From JARRKC01 sp963723965 (GTDB taxonomy: Bacteria > Acidobacteriota > UBA6911 > RPQK01 > JAPXNP01), in the NCBI GenBank assembly GCA_963723965.1, contig CAVRSV010000006.1, positions 248,001-312,000 of the forward strand: a DNA stretch of 64,000 nucleotides. The letters run 5' to 3'. Every line of letters starts with the position of its first letter. Position 1 is the stretch's first letter. The notes under the pieces are model-generated. The model did no database searches. It had not been told where the DNA came from and was given only the letters and a program-made list of their open reading frames with translations. The translations under genes and the position numbers were made by a program. Positions 1 to 8,177 of the stretch are shown in pieces.

Positions 1-1
1 T

Positions 2-370
2 CCGGCCGGTACCGCGGCGTTCTCGCATCAGATTCGGGATGGAATCCTCGAACCCTCCGCGGGGCTGTCGCTTCCGGTCCACCCGGCCCAGCTCTACGAG
101 TCCTTCTTCGGGTTGGTTGCTTTCCTGCTCCTGGCCCGCCTCCTCAGGAGCCGGAGATGGGAAGGGGAGGTCTTCGTCAACGGGATGATCTGGTATTCGG
201 TGTTCCGTTTCTCGATCGAGTTCGTCCGCAACGACTCGGGTGGGTGGGCGCCCTTCGGGATCCTCACCTTCGCCCAAATGGTGTCTCTCCTCCTGCTCGG
301 CCTGGCCGTTGTCGTCACGCTCGCGGCGCCGCGCCCTCAAATGCCGGGGTCGCCTGCCACAATGCAGTGA
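2..370 (+). CDS. lgt: Prolipoprotein diacylglyceryl transferase, C-terminal part
   Basis: Inner-membrane enzyme that moves diacylglycerol from phosphatidylglycerol onto the lipobox cysteine of prolipoproteins. The window opens inside the gene, so only the last ~122 codons are seen and the start lies upstream. Family landmarks are readable: HPAQLYES near position 80, the RFSIEFVRND segment near 210-235 and FAQMVSLLLLG before the last membrane helix near 272-300. The reading frame is open from base 2 to the TGA at 368-370, and the end fits the family after the final hydrophobic stretch. Several predicted lipoproteins lie in the window, such as the sulfatase at 36239 and the sugar-binding protein at 54129. 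The next gene starts 27 bases downstream, so the two may be co-transcribed. Confidence 0.88.
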   Translation, partial: PAGTAAFSHQIRDGILEPSAGLSLPVHPAQLYESFFGLVAFLLLARLLRSRRWEGEVFVNGMIWYSVFRFSIEFVRNDSGGWAPFGILTFAQMVSLLLLGLAVVVTLAAPRPQMPGSPATMQ

Positions 371-397
371 GGCAGTTCGCTGCTTTCAGGGAATGCA

Positions 398-763
398 ATG
401 GCAAAGGCAAAAGGTAAGGTTCCCTTCGACAGGACACTGATCCTCATCACTTCGGCCGGGATGGGACAGGGGGCCGATGAATTGCGCGTCAAGCTTCTCC
501 GGACCTACCTCCGACTGCTGGCCGAAAGCGGGCCGCTGCCGGGAGCGATCGCCCTCTATACGGAAGGAGTCCGGCTGGCCTGCGCCGGTTCCCCCGTCCT
601 GGACGAACTCAATCAGCTCGCGGCAGCCCGGGTCCCCATTATCCTCTGCATGACCTGCCTCAACTTCTACGGCATCACCGACGCGGTCCAGGTGGGCATC
701 ATCGGGGGCATGACCGACATCATCGCGGCACAACAGGCAGCGGAGAAGGTCATTACGCTCTGA
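398..763 (+). CDS. DsrE/YedF-like small sulfur or selenium relay protein
   Basis: A 121-residue alpha/beta protein of the DsrE fold. The C-terminal stretch with CMTCLNFYGI followed by VQVGIIGGMTDI resembles the second domain of the selenium-metabolism protein YedF, where a CxxC-type site sits before a FG/YG pair. The N-terminal TusA domain of full YedF is absent, so this is a stand-alone DsrE-like version. The ATG at 398 lies 27 bases after the lgt stop. YedF/DsrE proteins are thought to carry sulfur or selenium as persulfide or perselenide. That role is of interest because a selenoprotein is predicted about 11 kb away, but no selA, selB, selC or selD gene is visible here. The family call is fairly firm; the substrate is not. 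Confidence 0.72.
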   Translation: MAKAKGKVPFDRTLILITSAGMGQGADELRVKLLRTYLRLLAESGPLPGAIALYTEGVRLACAGSPVLDELNQLAAARVPIILCMTCLNFYGITDAVQVGIIGGMTDIIAAQQAAEKVITL

Positions 764-795
764 AGAGGCTCCGTCGACGGGAAGCCGCATTCCCT

Positions 796-1036
796 TCACC
801 AGCTCCACCGCTCCCGCGGTCGCCGCAAAGGAAGATATTCCGGAATCCACATGTTGGCGTCCACGGCACCTTCGACCTCATCACTTCTCATGTCGGGAGC
901 CACGCCCTCCGTCACCGCCTGCAAAGCGACAGCGATCGCGATGCGGCGGGAGACGTCGCGAATCTGTTCCAGAGGAGGAAACAGCGCAGCGGAAGGGTCC
1001 TGGCGGGTCGGGGAGCACTCGCTCAGTGTCGATGGC
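796..1036 (-). other. Displaced C-terminal coding segment of the malic enzyme (+1 frame)
   Basis: Reading the minus strand one base later than the main malic-enzyme frame from about 1036 gives TLSECSPTRQ, then PPLEQIRDVSRRIAIAVA, then AVDANMWIPEYLPLR and a TGA at 796-798. This matches the normal malic-enzyme C-terminus (family pattern: LSxCSP, VSRRIA, VDxNMWxPEY). Removing one base between about 1031 and 1036 joins LLAAA directly to STLSECSP with the spacing seen in the family. The shift is therefore a single extra base, either a natural mutation or an assembly error. The codons beyond the shift look well preserved, which favours a recent event or a sequencing error. Confidence 0.85.
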
Positions 1037-2524
1037 TGCCGCCAGCAGCATCCCGTCCGTCATGCGCCGCGCCCGGCAGGCGATCGCTCCCAGGCCCAGG
1101 CCGGGGAACACGTAAGCATTGTTGCACTGGCTGATGATGCGCCTTTCGCTCCCCGAACCGACAGGACCGAAGGGACTTCCGGTGGCGACCAGCGCGCGCC
1201 CGGAACTCCAGGCAAGGAGGTCGGCCGGCGTTGCCTCCGAGCAGGAGGTCGGATTCGAGAGGGGGAAGATGATCGGTGACGGCACGGCCGCGGACATGGC
1301 ACGGACGACGTCTTCGCCAAACCGGCCCCGTTGACCGGAGACACCCACCAGCACGTTGGCACGAGTCCGGCGAACCGTCTCGAGCAGGTCGATCCGCCCC
1401 TCATCGTCCCGCTTCCAGGAGAGCAGTGCGTCGCTCGGTTGGGCGTAGCGACGCTGATGCGCGTTAAGGTCTTCCATCCCATCGTGCAGCAGTCCCTTTC
1501 GATCCACCAGCCACAAACGGGAAGCGGCCTCAGCCGGCCCGAATCCCTGTGTCTGGAGATAGGCAACGAGTCCGTCACTGACCCCGACTCCGGCCGAGCC
1601 GGCCCCGACGATCACAACCTGGAGCTCCTCGAGAGGCGTTTCCGTCGCAGCGAGTGCGGCCACCAGCGCACCTAGCGTGACGGTGGCGGTTCCCTGAATG
1701 TCATCGTTGAAGGTCAGGTGGCAGTGGCGGTGCCGCTCCAGGATGGGGCGCGCGTTCGCCTGTGAGAAGTCTTCCCACTGCAAAAGGGCGCCGGGCAGCT
1801 TGTGGGAGACGGCGCGAACGAAGGCGTCGATGAACTGGTCGTAGTCGGTCCCGCGGACACGCTCGTGACGCCAGCCCAGGTAGAGCGGATCCTTCAGGAG
1901 CTCTTCGTTGTCGGTTCCCGTGTCCAGCAGGATGGGCAGCGTGCGGGCGGGGTGGATTCCGCCGCAAAGCGTGTAAAGGGAGAGCTTGCCGATGGGAATG
2001 CCCATGCCGCCGAGCCCCTGATCGCCCAGTCCGAGAATCCGTTCGCCGTCGGTCACGACGATGACATCGACGTCGAAGTAAGGTCGGTTGTCGAGCAGAG
2101 TCTCGATCCGCTCTTGTGCGGGATAGGCAATGATGAGCCCTCGTCCTCGCCTGTAGATGCGGCTGAAGCGCCGGCAGGCATCGCCCACGATCGGCGTATA
2201 GACCAGCGGCATCATCTCCTCGATGTGTTCGTAGAGGAGGCGATAGAACACGGTCTCGATGTTGTCCTGCAACGCACGCAGATAGATATGGCGCTCGAGG
2301 TCGGAAGTCTTCTGCTTGAACTCCTCATAGGCCCAGAACGCCTGCTCCTCGAGCGTCCTGATGTGGTAAGGCAGCAAGCCCATCAGGCCAAGTTCGGCCC
2401 GCTCATGCCGGTCGAACCCGGTCCCTTTCGAGAGGACGGGACAACTCAGCAGCGCCCGGCCCGAGAGGTTCGTCTGAATCACCTTCTGCCCTGATTTGTC
2501 GCGACTGGTCTTGATCCTGATCAT
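881..2524 (-). CDS. NAD-type malic enzyme (malate dehydrogenase, decarboxylating), frameshifted near its end
   Basis: Converts malate to pyruvate and CO2 with reduction of NAD(P). The N-terminal malic domain has NKG-like 'LSKGTGF', LGLMGLLP and YTPIVGDACRRFSRIYRRGRG, and the catalytic region has the signature FNDDIQGTATVTLGALVAAL. A Rossmann motif GAGSAGVGV and 'FPLSNPTS' follow. Everything fits a ~560-residue bacterial malic enzyme until LLAAA near base 1036. After that the open frame reads Pro/Arg/Ser-rich sequence unlike the family and stops at 881. The expected family C-terminus is present in the neighbouring frame down to 796 (separate entry). The ATG at 2524 gives a normal N-terminus. 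The gene is divergent from the secreted protein at 2774. Confidence 0.9.
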   Translation of the reverse strand: MIRIKTSRDKSGQKVIQTNLSGRALLSCPVLSKGTGFDRHERAELGLMGLLPYHIRTLEEQAFWAYEEFKQKTSDLERHIYLRALQDNIETVFYRLLYEHIEEMMPLVYTPIVGDACRRFSRIYRRGRGLIIAYPAQERIETLLDNRPYFDVDVIVVTDGERILGLGDQGLGGMGIPIGKLSLYTLCGGIHPARTLPILLDTGTDNEELLKDPLYLGWRHERVRGTDYDQFIDAFVRAVSHKLPGALLQWEDFSQANARPILERHRHCHLTFNDDIQGTATVTLGALVAALAATETPLEELQVVIVGAGSAGVGVSDGLVAYLQTQGFGPAEAASRLWLVDRKGLLHDGMEDLNAHQRRYAQPSDALLSWKRDDEGRIDLLETVRRTRANVLVGVSGQRGRFGEDVVRAMSAAVPSPIIFPLSNPTSCSEATPADLLAWSSGRALVATGSPFGPVGSGSERRIISQCNNAYVFPGLGLGAIACRARRMTDGMLLAAAIDTERVLPDPPGPFRCAVSSSGTDSRRLPPHRDRCRFAGGDGGRGSRHEK

Positions 2525-2773
2525 GTTCGTGTCTCACTCGGGTCCATCCCGGACAATACCCCTGCGATCGGCACTGTTCAATACGGGGGAGACAACTAGA
2601 TCGAAGAGACGGTTTGATTTCCCGCACCGCGGCGGGAATCGAAGAAATCCTTGGGGTGCCGCATCGCAAGGGGGCGGCGAATTCAGACTAATGTGAGAGG
2701 ATTCACCGAAGACGGCGGGGTCCGGCACTATTCTTGAAAGCGTCGGGCACGTTTGCCGCGGCGGAGGACTGGA

Positions 2774-3160
2774 ATGGCGAAGCAAATCCGAAGGCTCCGC
2801 GTTGTCGGAGTTCTGATCGCATTGATGCTGGGCGGCATGACCCTCCAGGCCGAGGGCTGGGTCAAGGTGGGGAGCGAGAAGGTTAACCGCAAGAGCGAGA
2901 CGGACAGCGTCTCGGTCGGGAGGGGCAAGAACCTCCGGTACATCCGCCTGCACGTTAGCGACGCCGGCGTGATCATCGAACGCTGGGTTCTCGAATATCG
3001 CGACGGAACGAAACAGCACGTCGGCTTCGTCGGCCTCCTCGCCGCGGAAACCACGACGCCACCCATCCAGCTGATGGGACACCTCAAGAAGATCCACTTC
3101 AAGTACTACTCTGCACCCGGTCCAAAGAAAGCAAGGATCGAGGTCCAGGGAATCGAGTGA
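2774..3160 (+). CDS. Small secreted protein, DUF2541-like
   Basis: A 128-residue protein with a signal peptide (basic start, then VVGVLIALMLGGMTLQAEG) and a mature domain of about 100 residues. The pattern WVKVGSEKVN, a charged segment ending in SVSVGRG, then YIRLHVSDAGVII and a final KKIHFKYYSA strand resembles small periplasmic DUF2541-type proteins, which have a beta-sandwich look. Function is unknown. The ATG at 2774 is preferred over an in-frame TTG at 2753 because GGAGG lies seven bases before it. About 250 bases separate it from the divergent malic enzyme, enough for two promoters. No cysteines, lipobox or catalytic motif are visible. Confidence 0.6.
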   Translation: MAKQIRRLRVVGVLIALMLGGMTLQAEGWVKVGSEKVNRKSETDSVSVGRGKNLRYIRLHVSDAGVIIERWVLEYRDGTKQHVGFVGLLAAETTTPPIQLMGHLKKIHFKYYSAPGPKKARIEVQGIE

Positions 3161-3345
3161 GCCTCGCCGAGCGGATCCGCGTCCTCATGGCCTCCGACGC
3201 TTTGGCGTCTCTCACTGAACCGGACCGCCGTCCATACAACACGTAGTCCCTTCTTCGATCTGTCCGGCGACATCCCGGCCGACGATCCGCCGCCTTGCGG
3301 GTGATCCCCGTCCAGCCGGCTTAGCCGTACGAATTAATTGCCTGA

Positions 3346-3384
3346 TCTATCAATATATGACTTGAAGTTAATCGTTCTATCAAT
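3346..3384. repeat. Direct repeat TCTATCAAT, two copies 30 bp apart, upstream of the RHS gene
   Basis: The 306-base stretch 3161-3467 has no gene. Its second half is conspicuously AT-rich against the GC-rich background. TCTATCAAT occurs exactly at 3346-3354 and again at 3376-3384, a 30-bp period, or about three helical turns. The repeat lies 84-122 bases before the RHS start, a position suited to an activator or repressor site. The core promoter was not assigned. Confidence 0.4.
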
Positions 3385-3467
3385 TAGGCTGGTCGACAAG
3401 CTTTCATGGAAACACCCGTCGCCAGCCTGTTTCTCGGGCGGCGCCCGCACAACTTCGAGGACAAACG

Positions 3468-6400
3468 ATGATCGGATTCAGTCGATTCAGACGCTCCGTC
3501 GCCGCCCTTCTGGTCGTGACCCTCCTGACCGTTCTCCATTGCAGTCAGGCGCTTGCGGTCGCCGGTCAGTATCTGCGTCAGTCATCGATCACGGGATTGC
3601 AGGCCGTCGATTCGATTCGCCGAGAGACCCGGCCCCGGCTGGAGAGCCGGATGGGTAACTCTGTCGACACGGCGACGGGAGCGTTCATCCTGGACATCCC
3701 CTTCGTGTCGGTCGAGGGTGGGAGGTCCCTGGACTTCGATCTTCACTACAACTCCCTCCTGACCCAGAACAGAGGGCTCGTGGGCTACGGCTGGAGCAGC
3801 CAGTACGACGCCTGGATCGACGGGAATCCGACCGGAGTCATGACCGTCCACTGGGACCAGGAGAGGGAGAACAGCTTTCAGTACGCTGGACCCAGCCAGG
3901 ATTTCACTCCTCTCGACGAGGCGGTCCGCTACGATCTCCTTCTCCGGAGACCCGACAACGACTGGCGGCTGCTCCGCCCAGACGGGAGGGTCTACGAATT
4001 CAGCGCCTCGGACGGAAGCCTGCTTCGGATTGGAAACAAGGTCGAACAGTACCTGGTCCCACACTACTACAACGGCCGCCTGAATTGGGTGGAAGAGCCG
4101 ATCTCCGGCCGGCGAATCGACTTCACCTATACCTCCAACGGACTGATCGAAACGATCCAGGACTCACTGGACTTCCGCGAAAAGCGCATCTATCACCTGA
4201 CCTACGGTCCCGACGATCTGATCACGGCCATTCACAGCCCGGTCACGTTGGGGGACGAATACGGGACCTGCTGTCCTTCCATTCCCGTTCCGGACAACGA
4301 TCCGGCGGGTTTGGACTTCGACGTCCAGGTCACCGAGACGGGGCCCATCGGCCTGACCCAGATAACGACGGGATCGATCGACCACTCCCGTCCGCAAGAC
4401 CTGGAAGTCACCTTGACCTCACCGCAGGGCACCCGGCTCGTTCTCTTCAACCAGGCGCCTCTGGACTCGAACCGGCTCGATTTCTCCGGCAAGGTGACCG
4501 ATGCCTTCTCCGGTGAGAATCCGGCGGGGACCTGGCGGGTGCACGTCGTCGACCACACAGCGGGCACGTCCGGGCAGTTCCGCGGCTGGTCGATGCGCTT
4601 CACTCCGCCGACCAAGGTCACTCGCATCGCCTATCAGGGGCGGCGAATCGTCCGGATGACCGATACGGTGGGAGATCAGATTTCGGCCAACACGTACGAC
4701 GGCCAGGGGCGAGTGGCGACGCAGGACGACGGAGTCGCGACAAACCAGGTCGCGACTTTCCAGTATGAGGATCTGCCCTCCGGAGGCGTGCGCACCCATT
4801 ATCGGAATCGGGTCGGGGACACCACGACTCTGGAGCATGACTCCGGATACCATCTCCGCAGCCTGACCGACGCGCTCGGGAACACCTCCACCTGGGATTA
4901 CAGTGCGGCGGGTGACCGGATCACCGCTACGGACGCACTTGGCCGGACCACGACTTTTGGCTACGACGAGAGCGGCAATCTGACCAGTGTCGTCGATCCC
5001 GCCGGGAATACGACGACGTTCGAGTACGTCGGAACCGGCGATATCATCAGCATCCGGGACGCGTTGGGTAAGGAGAGTCGATTCAACTACGATCCCAATC
5101 ACAACCTCAACCGGATCACCGACGCGCTGGGCAACCAGGACAACAAGAGCTACAACGGCAATTCGCAGCTGACCGGAAATCTGCTGGCGGGCCGGGGCGG
5201 GATCAATATGACGTATAGCGCGGGACTCCCCCGCACGGCGTCTCACCCGGCCGCAAGCGGACACGTTGGGATGGACTACGACGCCCAGGGGCGGATGACC
5301 TCGATCACCGACATGGACGGATACACGAGGACCGTCGAGTACAGCCCCACGGATCAGGTGACGAAGCAGACCGACGCTCTCGGCAACAGTGAGAGCTCCG
5401 AATACGACTACCGCGACCGCCGAGTGCGGAAGGTCGACGCGCGCGGCCACGAGACGCGCTCCGACTACGACGGGAACAATAACCTGGTCGCGACGACGGA
5501 CGCTCTCGGCCAGGTGACGCACTTTGTCTATGACGGAGAAGATCGCCTGGTTCAGACCATCGATCCGCAGGGCAACGTCAGTTCCGTGACCTACGACGCC
5601 GTCGGCCGAGTGGCCAGTGAGAGGGACCCGTTGGGGAACACGATCACCCACGAGTACGACGCCGTAGGCAATGCAATCGCCGCGTACGATGCGCAGGGGC
5701 GGAAGATCCGGCAGGTCGATTATGACGCGAGAAACTTCCCCGTGCGCAGCCGGGATGTCTTCGGCCAGGCCACGACGCTCACCTACGATGCGGTTGGTCG
5801 CCTGACCGAAACGGTCGATGCGATGGGACGTCACACCGAGTACGGCTATGACGCGCTCGATCGACCCACCTCGGTCGAGGACCCTCTGGGCCGGGTGAGC
5901 TCGAAGACCTACTGGCCCGACGACTTCACTCGGCGTCTCATAGACCCGAAGGGGAACGAAACTGCGTTCTATTATGATCAGGCGCGTCGGCCATCGAGCG
6001 TGCAGAATCAGCTCGGATCGACCACCCAGTTCCAACAGAACAAGCGCGATCTCCTCACGCAGGTCACCAAGCCCTCGGGCTCGACCTATCGCTACACTTA
6101 CGATGAGGTGGGGCGGGTCACCCGCTTCAGCACCGACGGACCGGGACTCATCGTTCCGGACATCTACTACTCCTATGACGAGAACGGGAATCTGACCACG
6201 GTGAGCACCAAGTCGTTCGACGATATCGAACCGCAGCCCAAGTTGGTGCGGACCTACGATGCGCTCGATCGCATGACCTCCTACACGGACGCCAGCGGAA
6301 ATCGCGTCGGTTACGAATACGACGCAGCGGGGAACCTGTCTGCCCTCGTCTATCCGGACGGAAAGAGGGTCAGGTATACCTACGATGCCGCCGGCCGCCT

Positions 6401-8165
6401 GGTCAGGACGACGGACTGGGCGAACCGCACGACGGACTACACCTGGGACTCCGACAACCTGCTGACCCGGGTCGAGTTTCCGAACGGCACGCACCGGGAG
6501 ATGGAGTACGATGCCAGCGGCCGCGTGCTCGTTCGCCGGGACGTGGATGCGTCCGGCCAGATCATCGTCGGCTACCGCTATTCCTATGACGCCGTGGGGC
6601 AGATCAGCGCCGAGCAGGTGGATGGAGAGTCCCCTCCGCCCTATCAGGCGCAGGGCGTCACGATGACCTACGATGGCTCCAACCGGCTTCAGACCTTCAA
6701 CGGGCAAACCACCACCTTCGACGACGACGGCAACATGACGCGCGGCCCCCTCGGAAATAGCTTCGACGACTATTTCTACGATCACAAGGGCAACTTGCTC
6801 TCGGCGGGCGATGTCAACTACCTCTACAATCCCGAGGATCAACTGGTCAGCTTCGGCGCCGGTAACCAGCAGACACGGCTCGTGCTGTCACCGTCGGGCA
6901 ACCTGTCGCAGGTGATCCAAAGTACGAATCCCTCGGGGACCAAGACCTACTACGTGTACGGCGTCGGGCTGACCTACGAGGTCACCGGCTCGCAGGTGCG
7001 GGTCTACCACTTCGATCAGCGCGGCAGTACGACGGCCTTCAGCGGGCCGTCGGGCACCGTGACGGGAAGGGTCCACTACGGACCCTTCGGCGAGATCTCC
7101 GGGCGCACAGGCTCGACCGATTCCCTCTTCCTTTTCTGCGGGCTCTATGGGGTGATCACCGATCCCAACGGCCTCAATTACATGCGGTTCCGCTGGTACT
7201 CGCCGCAGATCAAGCGTTTTGTCAATGCCGATGCGCACTACGGTGACATTGCGCTTCCGAACACACTGAATCGCTACACCTACACCGGCAACAACCCGGT
7301 CATGCGCGTCGACCCCGGAGGTGAGTTCTGGAATCTCATCGCCGGAGCCCTCATCGGAGGATTGGTGAGTGTGGGAATCAAGATTGCGGCGGATGCCATC
7401 TCGGGGAAGAAAGTCGATCTGTCGAGCGGAGACTACTGGGCGGAGATCGGGGGGGCGTTCGTCAACGGGGCCGTCACGGGAGCCTGTTTCTCGACGGGTG
7501 TCGGCGTTGCGGGGGGAGCTGCGTGCGGAGCTCTGGGCTCGTCGCTCGGATACCTCACAACGCAAGGGCTCAAAGGAGACAAGGTCGATCCGGGGCAGCT
7601 CGCTTTCGAGGCCGGGGTCGGAGCCGTTTCCGGCGCCATAGCGGGAGGAGCGGCCCGATACGCACGGTACGGATCCAAGACTTCCGCCGGGAACCGCTTC
7701 GGCCAGTTCCGTCAGGGGTACGCAGCCGAGAATCCGACCAGCTTCAAACTCGGGCTTCTGGCGCGGGACAAAGCCATCATGGGCAGCGATGAGTATCTCG
7801 TGACTCAGATCCTTCCCCGGGCCGGCGTGAGAAAGCTGATCGGAACCACGGTGGGAAAGGCGGTCGGGAAGGCCGTGGCACGGCGGGTGTTCACAGCGAG
7901 CTTCGGCGCCCTGGCGGGAGGAGCGCTCGCGGTGAATCTCGGTGGACGAGTCGCCTCGAACGTACTGTTCGATTCCAGCGGGGGAGGATCTCCCGGGGCA
8001 GCCCAGTCCTCGGCGGACATCCAGCAATCGGGCTGGAACGAGGTCAGTTCCGGACACAAGGGCGTCTATGGAGAGTTCATTCACTGGCAGCTTTACATCA
8101 AGGCCCTGCGCGCGGCCGGCAGGCCGATCCCCGACAATCCGAACAACGTGCTGGCCACTTTTTAG
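3468..8165 (+). CDS. Giant secreted RHS/YD-repeat protein with an inserted P domain
   Basis: A 1565-residue protein with a signal peptide (VAALLVVTLLTVLHCSQALA). Residues ~50-260 form an RHS N-terminal region (DTATGAFILDIPF). Residues ~281-379 look like a proprotein-convertase P/homo-B domain: SIDHSRPQDLEVTLTSPQGT, then NPAGTWRVHVVDH and GQFRGWSMRF. Residues ~420-1180 hold dozens of YD repeats (YDxxGRL, DALGN). The RHS core follows (DQRGSTTAFSG, then GLNYMRFRWYSPQIKRF and NRYTYTGNNP) and ends at DPGGEFW near residue 1282. The ~280-residue tip is Gly/Ala-rich with possible membrane-active helices and a short charged end; I do not recognise a toxin fold. RHS proteins form a hollow shell around a C-terminal effector. 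GAGGA lies before the ATG. The next gene begins 12 bases on. Confidence 0.93.
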   Translation: MIGFSRFRRSVAALLVVTLLTVLHCSQALAVAGQYLRQSSITGLQAVDSIRRETRPRLESRMGNSVDTATGAFILDIPFVSVEGGRSLDFDLHYNSLLTQNRGLVGYGWSSQYDAWIDGNPTGVMTVHWDQERENSFQYAGPSQDFTPLDEAVRYDLLLRRPDNDWRLLRPDGRVYEFSASDGSLLRIGNKVEQYLVPHYYNGRLNWVEEPISGRRIDFTYTSNGLIETIQDSLDFREKRIYHLTYGPDDLITAIHSPVTLGDEYGTCCPSIPVPDNDPAGLDFDVQVTETGPIGLTQITTGSIDHSRPQDLEVTLTSPQGTRLVLFNQAPLDSNRLDFSGKVTDAFSGENPAGTWRVHVVDHTAGTSGQFRGWSMRFTPPTKVTRIAYQGRRIVRMTDTVGDQISANTYDGQGRVATQDDGVATNQVATFQYEDLPSGGVRTHYRNRVGDTTTLEHDSGYHLRSLTDALGNTSTWDYSAAGDRITATDALGRTTTFGYDESGNLTSVVDPAGNTTTFEYVGTGDIISIRDALGKESRFNYDPNHNLNRITDALGNQDNKSYNGNSQLTGNLLAGRGGINMTYSAGLPRTASHPAASGHVGMDYDAQGRMTSITDMDGYTRTVEYSPTDQVTKQTDALGNSESSEYDYRDRRVRKVDARGHETRSDYDGNNNLVATTDALGQVTHFVYDGEDRLVQTIDPQGNVSSVTYDAVGRVASERDPLGNTITHEYDAVGNAIAAYDAQGRKIRQVDYDARNFPVRSRDVFGQATTLTYDAVGRLTETVDAMGRHTEYGYDALDRPTSVEDPLGRVSSKTYWPDDFTRRLIDPKGNETAFYYDQARRPSSVQNQLGSTTQFQQNKRDLLTQVTKPSGSTYRYTYDEVGRVTRFSTDGPGLIVPDIYYSYDENGNLTTVSTKSFDDIEPQPKLVRTYDALDRMTSYTDASGNRVGYEYDAAGNLSALVYPDGKRVRYTYDAAGRLVRTTDWANRTTDYTWDSDNLLTRVEFPNGTHREMEYDASGRVLVRRDVDASGQIIVGYRYSYDAVGQISAEQVDGESPPPYQAQGVTMTYDGSNRLQTFNGQTTTFDDDGNMTRGPLGNSFDDYFYDHKGNLLSAGDVNYLYNPEDQLVSFGAGNQQTRLVLSPSGNLSQVIQSTNPSGTKTYYVYGVGLTYEVTGSQVRVYHFDQRGSTTAFSGPSGTVTGRVHYGPFGEISGRTGSTDSLFLFCGLYGVITDPNGLNYMRFRWYSPQIKRFVNADAHYGDIALPNTLNRYTYTGNNPVMRVDPGGEFWNLIAGALIGGLVSVGIKIAADAISGKKVDLSSGDYWAEIGGAFVNGAVTGACFSTGVGVAGGAACGALGSSLGYLTTQGLKGDKVDPGQLAFEAGVGAVSGAIAGGAARYARYGSKTSAGNRFGQFRQGYAAENPTSFKLGLLARDKAIMGSDEYLVTQILPRAGVRKLIGTTVGKAVGKAVARRVFTASFGALAGGALAVNLGGRVASNVLFDSSGGGSPGAAQSSADIQQSGWNEVSSGHKGVYGEFIHWQLYIKALRAAGRPIPDNPNNVLATF

Positions 8166-8177
8166 AGGAGACGACAG

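Noticed and set aside
4419..6842. A long (807-codon) open frame on the minus strand inside the RHS gene.
   Set aside because: It is a codon-bias shadow of the YD repeats: valine/isoleucine-rich, without family resemblance, start signal or signal peptide.
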